Origin: Elusimicrobia bacterium ADurb.Bin231
Lineage (GTDB): Bacteria; Elusimicrobiota; UBA8919; MWCF01
Length of the DNA: 47,870 nucleotides
Direction: 5' to 3'
Assembly: GCA_002069855.1 (NCBI GenBank)
Contig: MWCF01000110.1
Location: 1-47,870, forward strand
Below the pieces are notes generated by a model that worked only from the letters and a program-made list of their open reading frames with translations, was not told the origin of the DNA and ran no database searches. The position numbers and the translations under genes are program-made. Below are positions 8,970-17,294 of the stretch, one piece after another. Each line of letters opens with the position of its first letter. Positions within the stretch are counted from its first letter, which is position 1.

Positions 8970-10668
8970 ACAATTTTTTATACAATAGTGACTTAGCAAA
9001 AAGTTCCTCATGGCTGCCCATTCCGGATATTCTGCCTTTATCAACCAGCAGAATCATATCTGCGGATTTTATAGTGGACAACCGGTGCGCGATCACTATC
9101 GTAGTCCTCCCTTTCATAAGTTTCGATATAGCCTCCTGCACAAGCAATTCCGAATTGGAATCCAGCGCCGAAGTGGCCTCATCGAGTATCAGTATCTGTG
9201 GGTTCCGAAGCATTACCCTTGCTATTGCCAGACGCTGGCGCTCCCCGCCGGAAAGTGTTACTCCTTTCTCTCCTATTGCCGTGTCGTAGCCGTGCGGCAG
9301 CTTAGAGATAAACCCGTGTGCATTAGCAAGCCGGGCCGCATTTTCTATGGATTCCGGATCCGTAACTGCCGTGCCGTATGCAATGTTTGCCGCAATAGTG
9401 TCGTTAAAAAGTATCGTCTCCTGTGTAACTATGGCCATAAGTGCGCGCAGAGACCTGAATGTAAATTTCCTGATATCTGATCCGTCTATAAGAATTCTGC
9501 CGGAACTCGGGTCGAAAAACCGCGCAAGAAGATTGATTACAGTAGTCTTGCCGCTGCCGGAAGGACCTACTATCGCGAATATCTCTCCTTTTTTGATCTC
9601 CATGTTGATGCCGCACAGTACCTGCTTGCCCGGGATGTAAGCAAAATTTACGTCCTCGAAACTTATTTTCCGCTCCAATGAAGATATTTCAACTGCATCC
9701 GGCATCTCGATTACCGATGGCCGCTTGTCAAGCAGCTCGAATATCCGCTCACCTGCTGCGGTCGCGGTCTGGATGTCGGTATTCACGTCCGTAAGCGACT
9801 TCGCAGGACGGTACATAGACATTGCCGTGGCAATAAACGCTATGAAAGTACCCTGAGTTACACTGCCGTTTATTACCTCCATCCCACCCCACAGCATAAC
9901 CGTGGCTATGCCCACGACTCCAAGGAATTCTATCAATGGACCCTGTATTATGTCCGCTCTTGTAAGCCGCATGAATACATTGAAATAATTCCAGTTTTTC
10001 TCCTTCATCACCGCTATTTCCATCGGCTCGGTTGTAACGGATTTTATCAGTTTTATACCCGTTATCCTCTCCTGGAGAAATGAATATATATCCGCAGTAA
10101 GCGACTGCGACCGTCTGGATCTGCTTCTGATCTTTTTGCCTATGGTCATTATAACAAGCGAAATTATTGGAAACGCCACGAATATAGCTATAGTCCACTT
10201 CCAGTTCAGATAAAAAAGTATGCCGACATAAAATATGACATAAAGCCCGTCGCGCAGCACGTTCCTTGGAATCATAACTATGCCGCGTTGCAAAAGTGAA
10301 ACATCGTAAGTAAGACGCGATATAAGTTTGCCTGTAGACGCCTTTATGAAATAATCGAGCGACTGGCCCATAAGGTTCTCGTACATATCATTACGGATGT
10401 CTCTCACCACGCTCTGTCCTATCCACGACAAAAGATAACTCTGCATGTAAGAAAAAATGAATTTAAAAAATCCGGCGGTCAGCACTCCTGCCACTATCGG
10501 GACGATGAACCTCTTTTCATGCGACGCGAATATCTTGTCTATCATCGGTTTTACCAGCAGCATAAGCAGAGACTGGGACAACGCAACGAATACCATGCAT
10601 ACCATCGCGTATATGAAACGTTTCCTGTACGGCTTTATGTAAAGCAGCAGACGTTTAATGATTTCCAT
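8947..10668 (-). CDS. msbA: ABC exporter, MsbA-like lipid A flippase
   Basis: This is a half-transporter with an N-terminal six-helix exporter domain (about residues 1-310) and a C-terminal ATPase. Visible ATPase motifs are Walker A GPSGSGKTT, Q-loop VTQETILFND, signature LSGGERQR, Walker B ILILDEATSALD and the switch His in IVIAHRLST. At 573 residues it has the length of MsbA, which flips lipid A-core across the inner membrane. Its 5' end overlaps a glycosyltransferase by 14 bp and its 3' end overlaps an outer-membrane protein gene, supporting a lipid or envelope role. A different lipid or peptide substrate cannot be excluded. Base composition in this gene and the next looks GC-richer than its surroundings. 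Confidence 0.82.
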   Translation of the reverse strand: MEIIKRLLLYIKPYRKRFIYAMVCMVFVALSQSLLMLLVKPMIDKIFASHEKRFIVPIVAGVLTAGFFKFIFSYMQSYLLSWIGQSVVRDIRNDMYENLMGQSLDYFIKASTGKLISRLTYDVSLLQRGIVMIPRNVLRDGLYVIFYVGILFYLNWKWTIAIFVAFPIISLVIMTIGKKIRSRSRRSQSLTADIYSFLQERITGIKLIKSVTTEPMEIAVMKEKNWNYFNVFMRLTRADIIQGPLIEFLGVVGIATVMLWGGMEVINGSVTQGTFIAFIATAMSMYRPAKSLTDVNTDIQTATAAGERIFELLDKRPSVIEMPDAVEISSLERKISFEDVNFAYIPGKQVLCGINMEIKKGEIFAIVGPSGSGKTTVINLLARFFDPSSGRILIDGSDIRKFTFRSLRALMAIVTQETILFNDTIAANIAYGTAVTDPESIENAARLANAHGFISKLPHGYDTAIGEKGVTLSGGERQRLAIARVMLRNPQILILDEATSALDSNSELLVQEAISKLMKGRTTIVIAHRLSTIKSADMILLVDKGRISGMGSHEELFAKSLLYKKLYESQYLE

Positions 10669-11743
10669 TTATAATCTCTTTATAAAGAATCTCGTGAGCC
10701 GATATCATCGCGCTTACGGAAAATTTTTCTGTAACTGTCCGGCGGGCGGACTTAGCCATTGCCGAAGATGCATCAGGATCGTCCAACAACCGTTCTATGG
10801 AGCCGGCAAGTGCCCTGGTGTCGGCAGGCGGAACGAGCAGGCCGGTAACGCCGTGCGTGATGAGTTCCGAATTACCGCCGACATCCGTAGCTATGACAGG
10901 CCTCTCAGTGGCCATAGATTCCCTTACCGCACCTGAAATTCCTTCACCCCCGGTAGACACATTTACTGATATGTCTAAAGCCGCTATCACTTCAGGCACG
11001 TCGTTACGAAAACCGAGCATCTTTACCCTGCCTTCCAGTCCGCGGGCAGCGATTTTTTCTTTCATTCCACTGCTGTCGGTACCCGTGCCGGCAACAACGA
11101 AATAAACGTTTTTCCGCACTGCAACAATATCAGCACAGGCATCCAGAAAATAATCATAGCCCTTCCAAGAGGAATAATTTGCTATTTTACCGATCACAGT
11201 AGCATCTGCCGGCAACCCAAGTTCATTCCTTACTACCGCACCTGAAACCGCAGGACTGAACCTTTCGCAGTCGGTGCCGCTATAGATGACCTGTATCCTT
11301 TCAGACGCCACGCCTGCGGCTGCAAGAAAGGATTTTATCCTGCCAGAAACGGCAACGATCTTCCTGTTCCTCGACGTCCTGTACTTGAGCACTGCTACCG
11401 GGTTTTTCGCAACAGGGAAAGACACCCTCCGCGTAGATACTATGTTTTTAGGCCTGCTGATGAGCGATGCAAGCAACGCAATGTTGTGGGCCTTGGCGTG
11501 GTGGCAGTGCACGATATCGGGCTGTTCCTCGGAAAAGAGGCGCGCCAGCGCCAAAGCCGCTCTGAACTGTGAATCCATCTTCAACAGCGTCTTACCGGAA
11601 ACCGAGCGTTTTTCTATCTCGGAACCCGGCTGGCATATCACTGTAACATCATAACCCTTTTTCGAAAGGGCATCACTTAAGAGAATCATCTGTGCCACGC
11701 CGCCTGAATAATTTATAGAATTCGATATCTCAAAAATTTTCAT
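10655..11743 (-). CDS. GT4-family glycosyltransferase
   Basis: The 362-residue protein has the GT-B fold pattern. The N-terminal half opens with IFEISNSINYSGGVAQMI, the glycine-rich acceptor domain start. The C-terminal half has VIGKIANYSSWKGYDYFLDA and the EX7E element EGISGAVRE, followed by RPVIATDVGGNSELI, all standard for GT4 retaining enzymes using nucleotide sugars. It overlaps the downstream MsbA-like exporter by 14 bp, so it probably decorates the exported lipid (for example lipopolysaccharide core) or another envelope glycan. Donor and acceptor cannot be read from sequence. Its codons look GC-richer than the flanking amino-acid genes. Confidence 0.85.
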   Translation of the reverse strand: MKIFEISNSINYSGGVAQMILLSDALSKKGYDVTVICQPGSEIEKRSVSGKTLLKMDSQFRAALALARLFSEEQPDIVHCHHAKAHNIALLASLISRPKNIVSTRRVSFPVAKNPVAVLKYRTSRNRKIVAVSGRIKSFLAAAGVASERIQVIYSGTDCERFSPAVSGAVVRNELGLPADATVIGKIANYSSWKGYDYFLDACADIVAVRKNVYFVVAGTGTDSSGMKEKIAARGLEGRVKMLGFRNDVPEVIAALDISVNVSTGGEGISGAVRESMATERPVIATDVGGNSELITHGVTGLLVPPADTRALAGSIERLLDDPDASSAMAKSARRTVTEKFSVSAMISAHEILYKEIINGNH

Positions 11744-11792
11744 TTATACGCCGGACCTTTATAACACAAAATTTTCCGTAAATTATACATCT

Positions 11793-12797
11793 TTACAAAT
11801 CCATCTTGACATTTCTCAGGAATTCCGCATCATTTTCCGGAAGAGAAGTGTTTATAAACATTCCTGAACCGAGTTCAAACCCCGCGGTTTTCGTTATACG
11901 CGGAACTATGCTCAAATACCAGTGAAAAAATTCTATGTTTTTCAATCCTGTAGGTGCGGAACGGATTACATAATTAAAATCAGGATTATCCAAACCGCGA
12001 TAATATTTTAGAAGCACTATTCTAAGATGTTCAGCAAGATCTTCCATTTCATTATTGCTTATTTCGCCGAAACTGGAAGTATGCCTTTTCGGATATATCC
12101 ACATATGAAAAGGAGATAATGCGGCGTAAGGTATAAATGAAACAAAACCGTCTGTTTCAAGAACTATGCGTTTTCCATCTTTCAGTTCTTCAGCAAGAAT
12201 TTTACAAAAAACGCATTCAAGATTCTCGTCAAAATACTGTTGCGCATCGTGGAATCGCTCCCGCACCTGGGCAGGGACAACAGGTGTTGCGACTATTTGA
12301 GAATGCGAATGAACGAGAGACGTCCCGGCGGCTTCGCCGTGATTCTTAAAAATTATGATCATCTCCACTCTTTCGTCTTTCAGCATCTCATTATATCTAA
12401 TTTTATATGATTTGATTATGCTTTCGACATCTTCTTTGGGAAGCAAGGCAGTAGTTGTATTATGCAAAGGAGTTTCTATAACAACTTCATGAATACCTGC
12501 ACCGGTAATTTTTCTTTTTATGCCGTCAACCGTTCTTATTCTTTCTTCGGTCCGGGACAGGGCCGGATATTTATTCGGTATTATTCTTACCTGCCATTTA
12601 CCGTTTTTATCCACTCGCAAAGTTTCTTCCGGAGACATATCTTTTTCGTTTCCCGGACAAAAAGGACAGTTTTTTTCAAATTTCGGCAATTGAGGCGAAA
12701 CTGAATTTTTTTTCTTGAAATCCTCAGGCCGTTTAGCACGTTCCGTAGCTATTATTACCCAATCCTTGGTCACAAGATTCTGTCTTATTTCAGACAT
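11793..12797 (-). CDS. galT: Galactose-1-phosphate uridylyltransferase-like protein (GalT family)
   Basis: GalT exchanges UMP between UDP-glucose and galactose 1-phosphate. The 334-residue protein has an early CPFCPGNE motif and a later CVFCK motif, which fit zinc binding. It also has a catalytic HxHxQ element HSHSQ in the SLVHSHSQIVATP stretch and a second histidine cluster near FHWYLSIVPR, all in GalT order. The usual HPHxQ has serine in place of proline, a variant seen in relatives that include ADP-glucose phosphorylase-type enzymes, so nucleotide specificity is uncertain. It sits between ilvN and the glycosyltransferase/exporter genes, which fits supply of activated sugars. The upstream GGTGG is a modest ribosome site. 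Confidence 0.8.
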   Translation of the reverse strand: MSEIRQNLVTKDWVIIATERAKRPEDFKKKNSVSPQLPKFEKNCPFCPGNEKDMSPEETLRVDKNGKWQVRIIPNKYPALSRTEERIRTVDGIKRKITGAGIHEVVIETPLHNTTTALLPKEDVESIIKSYKIRYNEMLKDERVEMIIIFKNHGEAAGTSLVHSHSQIVATPVVPAQVRERFHDAQQYFDENLECVFCKILAEELKDGKRIVLETDGFVSFIPYAALSPFHMWIYPKRHTSSFGEISNNEMEDLAEHLRIVLLKYYRGLDNPDFNYVIRSAPTGLKNIEFFHWYLSIVPRITKTAGFELGSGMFINTSLPENDAEFLRNVKMDL

Positions 12798-12907
12798 AAG
12801 CCACCACCCCGTTAAAAAAATGATTAAAACTTAGATTGTATCTGCTCTCACCAATAAACAAAAAATCCAAGTGCACTTCAATAATTTGTTTCGCAATAAA
12901 ATATAGA

Positions 12908-13384
12908 TCAACCGCCGCGCGCCATGGCAATAATACCGGTTCTAACCATCTCTTTTATACCAAACGGCCTGAGCATATTTATTATCGCTTGAATCTTTTC
13001 TTCGTCGCCGGTCATTTCCACTATTAAAGAGTTAGCTGCAACATCTATTATTTTTGCTCTGAATATATCTATAATTTGCATAATTTCGCTTCTTGTGTTT
13101 TTATCTGTTTTTACTTTTATTAAAACAAGATCCCGTTCCAGGTGTTCCGTATCAACAAAATCGTTTAGTTTGATTACATCAATAAGTTTGTTCAACTGTT
13201 TTTCAACCTGTTCCAGTATTTTCTCGTCTCCGCGAACGACTATGGTCATTCGCGATATCGATGGATCGTCCGTTTCTCCCACAGCGAGAGAATCAATATT
13301 ATACCCGCGCGCTGCAAACAATGTGGCAATCCTTGCCAGAATGCCAGCCTTATTTTCCACCAAAACCGAAATAGTGTGTCTCAT
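12908..13384 (-). CDS. ilvN: Acetolactate synthase small (regulatory) subunit
   Basis: This is the regulatory subunit of acetohydroxyacid synthase, which binds branched-chain amino acids through ACT domains and controls the IlvB catalytic subunit. The 158-residue protein starts with the ACT domain HTISVLVENKAGILARIATLF and has the usual second half with RDLVLIKVK. A strong GGGGGAG lies 5-10 bp before the ATG. In most bacteria this gene directly follows ilvB. Here about 2.2 kb of decayed restriction-modification DNA separates them, ending 13 bp before the ilvN start. The reading frame itself is intact. Confidence 0.94.
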   Translation of the reverse strand: MRHTISVLVENKAGILARIATLFAARGYNIDSLAVGETDDPSISRMTIVVRGDEKILEQVEKQLNKLIDVIKLNDFVDTEHLERDLVLIKVKTDKNTRSEIMQIIDIFRAKIIDVAANSLIVEMTGDEEKIQAIINMLRPFGIKEMVRTGIIAMARGG

Positions 13385-13397
13385 TTCTCCCCCAATT

Positions 13398-13891
13398 TTA
13401 AAAAATTTCTTTAAAAACGCTCTCTAATTTTTTATCAATATTTTCCGGCAACTTTTCGTGCGGAATTTTCAAATGGTCCAAAACAGTTTCAAACCTTCTG
13501 AAACCGCCGTCACTTCTTAACTCAACCCATTCAACTTTTAAACTATTTAATTGTTTTTTGTTGGTATCTGAAAGTTTATCAGCTACAAAAACCTTGCTGT
13601 CTCTGGCTATAACTATATCTCATCTTTAAACTTTTCAACAAGATTTTCTTGCCTGTCAGCATATTCAATCGGGTTAACGGCTTCTCCATTCAAAAAACTT
13701 TCATCTTCAAATCCTATCGCAACCCAGCGCCATTGTTTTTCCTCATTAATAACGCACTCGATCGGTTGCAAATGAACACCTGTTGAAAAAATTATTGTTT
13801 TATTTTCCTTATCCATAAATTTATTTTCCAAATCTAATTTTTTTATAAAGATTGTCAAAGATTTCGACGATTTCTTTGTCCTCGCTGACAT
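13398..13891 (-). pseudogene. Frameshifted remnant ORF at the end of the ilvB-ilvN restriction cassette
   Basis: A 92-codon open frame (13891-13613) ends ENLVEKFKDEI then TAG. One frame over, coding-like sequence resumes immediately as DIVIARDSKVFVADKLSDT and runs to a TAA at 13400-13398 (...ESVFKEIF). Removing a TA from the ATATAG at the junction joins them as KDEIVIARDS, so I read one gene with a 2-base expansion. A possible start is the internal Met in NKFMDKENKT. Upstream, 13836-13968, a third frame reads RNGIYYYVELKYND...IRFGK with no start codon; it may be another broken piece. No family was recognised. Position suggests the third component or C-terminal part of the decayed restriction-modification system. 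Confidence 0.55.
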
Positions 13892-13959
13892 TTTTTAAGT
13901 ATCCGTCTACATCATTATATTTCAGCTCAACATAGTAATAAATGCCGTTTCTTTTGTCC

Positions 13960-14679
13960 TTAAAATTTCAATTTTTCAAGTTCAAGCCGTTTTTTATAAT
14001 AATCAATTGCCTCATTGTAAGTTTTGACGATAAATCTATCTCGCGATATTGAATACGGCTCACGGCTTAATGTGTTTTCAATTTTTTCAATATGTTTGTC
14101 TGGTGCAAGCACATAAAAATCAGTCTGAAATTCTTTCAGTTGATACATTCGGCTCAACGATTCGCCAAGCGTGCCGATGCTATCAACAATTTCAATGGCT
14201 CTTTTTGGAAATTTATAACCCTTGCTGGAAAACCATAGCACATCAATTCTTTTTGATATGCCGTTAATTTCGGGGTAAGTAAAGTTGGGAAAGTCATCAA
14301 TGGTCATTAGTTGGTTGATAAATACATTTGGCTGAAAAGCGGCTGTTGGGTCGGCACAATAGGTAATAAATTTTTCGTAATTGCCAAGCTCAACCATAAC
14401 GCCTTCCATATACGAGTGCATTCTGATTTGATCTTTGCTAATTTCCTCAATTTGTTTTTCTTCTTGATATTCGTTTAACGCAAAAACGCCAAAACTTACC
14501 CTCTTAAAATTTTGTTTATTTTTAATCTCGCGATATAACACGCCACGAATACCCGCTTCCCATTCAGGAGAAACTTTTGCGGCTGGATAGTATTTTTCAA
14601 TGTTGTCGTAGATATATTTCCACGAAGCAAGACCGCCATTATCCTGCATCAATTTTTTAATTGCTTCTACTTTTGTCAT
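13960..14679 (-). CDS. Putative restriction endonuclease with N-terminal HARE-HTH-like domain
   Basis: The first 70 residues (MTKVEAIKKLMQDNGGLASWKYI... RVSFGVFAL) match the pattern of a HARE-type winged helix, a domain found on restriction enzymes. The remainder (about 90-239) contains RIDVLWF (D146) and RAIEIVDS (E163), spaced like the D...ExK core of PD-(D/E)XK nucleases, but the expected lysine is a valine, so catalysis is uncertain. It follows a truncated adenine methyltransferase and a small coupled ORF, overlapping the latter by 23 bp. Just past its stop a different frame stays open, so this gene may itself be shortened by a frameshift. The region is visibly more AT-rich than ilvB and ilvN on either side. 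Confidence 0.55.
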   Translation of the reverse strand: MTKVEAIKKLMQDNGGLASWKYIYDNIEKYYPAAKVSPEWEAGIRGVLYREIKNKQNFKRVSFGVFALNEYQEEKQIEEISKDQIRMHSYMEGVMVELGNYEKFITYCADPTAAFQPNVFINQLMTIDDFPNFTYPEINGISKRIDVLWFSSKGYKFPKRAIEIVDSIGTLGESLSRMYQLKEFQTDFYVLAPDKHIEKIENTLSREPYSISRDRFIVKTYNEAIDYYKKRLELEKLKF

Positions 14680-14835
14680 ATTTTTTTCCTGTGTTAATTT
14701 CCTTAATATCTTTTCTTTTAATATCTAAAGCATCAGCAATTGTTTCAAAAAACAAGCCGTCGTCCCGTAATTGCTCGCATTTTTTTGAATTACTTTTAAT
14801 CTCAATTGTAATTTTATTGTTTTTCATATTGCTCA

Positions 14836-14836
<1 letters not shown>
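14657..14836 (-). CDS. Small 59-residue protein coupled to the truncated methyltransferase
   Basis: A short frame starts at an ATG sharing its A with the methyltransferase stop (TAATG), which suggests translational coupling. It codes for about 59 residues, starting MSNMKNNKITIEIKSNSKK and ending KKYDKSRSN. The middle (LRDDGLFFETIADALDIKRKDIKEI) could form a helix-turn-helix, so a controller-like role in a restriction-modification cassette is possible but not shown. It overlaps the start of the putative endonuclease by 23 bp. It may equally be a remnant created when the methyltransferase lost its C-terminal half. Confidence 0.4.
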
Positions 14837-15402
<566 letters not shown>

Positions 15403-15448
15403 TCAATCACGGAACTTAATGCCCCAACTTAATGTGAAAGCGAGGGGG

Positions 15449-15540
15449 TTGCCGAAGAGAATTTCGCGGAAGCCGACTTAATACTTTCAGGCGGCTGAGC
15501 GAGAGACCGGCTTCCGAGCCGAGTCCGTTCTCGGAGGCAA
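15449..15540. repeat. GC-rich structured inverted-repeat element between ilvB and the methyltransferase remnant
   Basis: Nested complementary segments bound the element. The outer arms TTGCCGAAGAGAA and TTCTCGGAGGCAA pair with a few mismatches, and an inner perfect pair is GGAAGCCG (15468-15475) with CGGCTTCC (15508-15515). On the minus strand CCGAG...CTCGG makes another small hairpin. It is far GC-richer than the cassette beside it. On the minus strand it is followed by two copies of ATTAAGTT spaced 13 bp apart. It could be a terminator, a structured RNA or an end of the inserted cassette. Confidence 0.5.
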
Positions 15541-15556
15541 TACCCGCGCGGACATT

Positions 15557-17284
15557 TTACGCCAAACTGGTTATTATTTCATCTAAAGCGGCACCAGACG
15601 GCACCATAGGAAGAACATTTTCCTCTTCCTCAATAATAAAGTCCATAACAACCAATTTATCTGTTTTAAATGCCTCATTTAGAGCACTAACAACATCTTC
15701 TTTTTTTGTAATCCTTAATCCCAAAGCGCCGTAGGCTTCGGCTATTTTTACAAAATCCGGAATATAAGAAACGGGGCGTTTCATCGGAATCGATGAATCA
15801 AGACAGCCGTTAGGATTAGTCAAACAAACAGCAGAATATCTTCTTTTATAAAATAATTCCTGCCACTGCCTCACCATACCCAAGCATGCATTATTTAATA
15901 TAACGATTTTGATTTTAACATCATTTAACATTGCCGTAGCAAGTTCCTGTATATTCATTTGCGTTGAACCGTCTCCGGCAATATCTATAACAAGTTTTTG
16001 AGGATTGGCAATCTTCGCTCCTATGGCAGCAGGAAGACCGTAACCCATTGTGCCCAATCCGCCGCTAGTAAGAAAATATCTCGGGGCTTTGGGCTTGTAA
16101 AATTGCGCTGCCCACATTTGATGCTGTCCTACTTCAGTTACGACTATCGCATCTCCGGCAGTAATTTCAGATATCTTTTCCACCACATATTGCGGACGCA
16201 ATTTATTATCCTTTTTATATGCAAAAGAATTTTTTTTCTGCCAATCAAAAACCTTTTTAAGCCATTCGCTGTTCTTCTTTTTTGCAACAACCTTATTCAA
16301 TTCCAATAAAACAATCTTAGCGTCTCCCACCACAGGTATATCCACCTCAACATTTTTCGATATCGAAGTCGGATCCAGATCTATGTGAATAATCTTGGCT
16401 AACGGGGCGAACGCTGAAAGTTTTCCTGTAACCCTGTCGTCAAATCTCGCGCCTATGGCTATAATTAAATCACATGCTTGAAACGCCATATTCGCGGCAT
16501 AGGAACCATGCATGCCGGGCATAGAAAGATTAAGAGGATGGGAAGCGGGAAATCCTCCGATCGCCATAAGCGTAGTAGTTACAGGAGCATCTATTTTTTC
16601 CGCAAATTTAAGAAGTTCCTGAGACGCATTGGAGGATATTATTCCTCCGCCTACATAAATCAACGGTTGCTTAGAGCTTTTTATCAATTCAGCGGCTCTT
16701 TTTATTTGCCCTAAATGCCCCTCATAATTCGGTTTATAGGAACGGATATCAATTGTCTCCGGCCACACGAATTCAGTTGTCGCTCTTTGAACATCAACTG
16801 GTATATCTACGAGCACCGGTCCAGGTCTGCCTGTATTAGCGATATAAAACGCCTCTTTTATCGTACGCGTCAGGTCGCGCACATCTTTTACAAGAAAATT
16901 ATGTTTGGTTATAGGTCTTGTTATACCTGTAATATCCGCTTCCTGAAACGCGTCATTTCCTATCAAGTGCGTTGCCACCTGCCCGGTAAAAGCCACCATA
17001 GGAATTGAATCCATATACGCTGTGGCGAGAGCTGTAACAAGATTTGTCGCGCCTGGACCGCTGGTCGCCACGCACACTCCCACTTTCCCGGTAGAACGGG
17101 CATATCCGTCAGCCATATGGCCCGCGCCCTGTTCATGCCTTGTAAGAACAAATTTTATCTTCTTTCTGTAATCATAAAATTTATCGAAAAGCGGAATTAC
17201 CTGTCCTCCGGGTATACCGAAAAAAACCTCCACATTTTCTTTTAGAAGACATTCAAAAAATATTTCCGATCCTGTTTTCAACAT
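15557..17284 (-). CDS. ilvB: Acetolactate synthase large (catalytic) subunit
   Basis: This thiamine-diphosphate enzyme makes acetolactate from two pyruvates for valine and leucine, and acetohydroxybutyrate from pyruvate and 2-oxobutyrate for isoleucine. The 575-residue protein has the catalytic Glu in TRHEQGAGHMADGYAR and the FAD-linked middle domain. Its TPP-binding motif is GDGSTQMNIQELAT ending in NNACLGMVRQW. Length is normal. It is transcribed after the nuclease gene (10 bp gap). Its partner ilvN is displaced by about 2.2 kb because of the intervening restriction-modification remnant. The frame is intact. Confidence 0.96.
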   Translation of the reverse strand: MLKTGSEIFFECLLKENVEVFFGIPGGQVIPLFDKFYDYRKKIKFVLTRHEQGAGHMADGYARSTGKVGVCVATSGPGATNLVTALATAYMDSIPMVAFTGQVATHLIGNDAFQEADITGITRPITKHNFLVKDVRDLTRTIKEAFYIANTGRPGPVLVDIPVDVQRATTEFVWPETIDIRSYKPNYEGHLGQIKRAAELIKSSKQPLIYVGGGIISSNASQELLKFAEKIDAPVTTTLMAIGGFPASHPLNLSMPGMHGSYAANMAFQACDLIIAIGARFDDRVTGKLSAFAPLAKIIHIDLDPTSISKNVEVDIPVVGDAKIVLLELNKVVAKKKNSEWLKKVFDWQKKNSFAYKKDNKLRPQYVVEKISEITAGDAIVVTEVGQHQMWAAQFYKPKAPRYFLTSGGLGTMGYGLPAAIGAKIANPQKLVIDIAGDGSTQMNIQELATAMLNDVKIKIVILNNACLGMVRQWQELFYKRRYSAVCLTNPNGCLDSSIPMKRPVSYIPDFVKIAEAYGALGLRITKKEDVVSALNEAFKTDKLVVMDFIIEEEENVLPMVPSGAALDEIITSLA

Positions 17285-17294
17285 ACTTCCCCCC

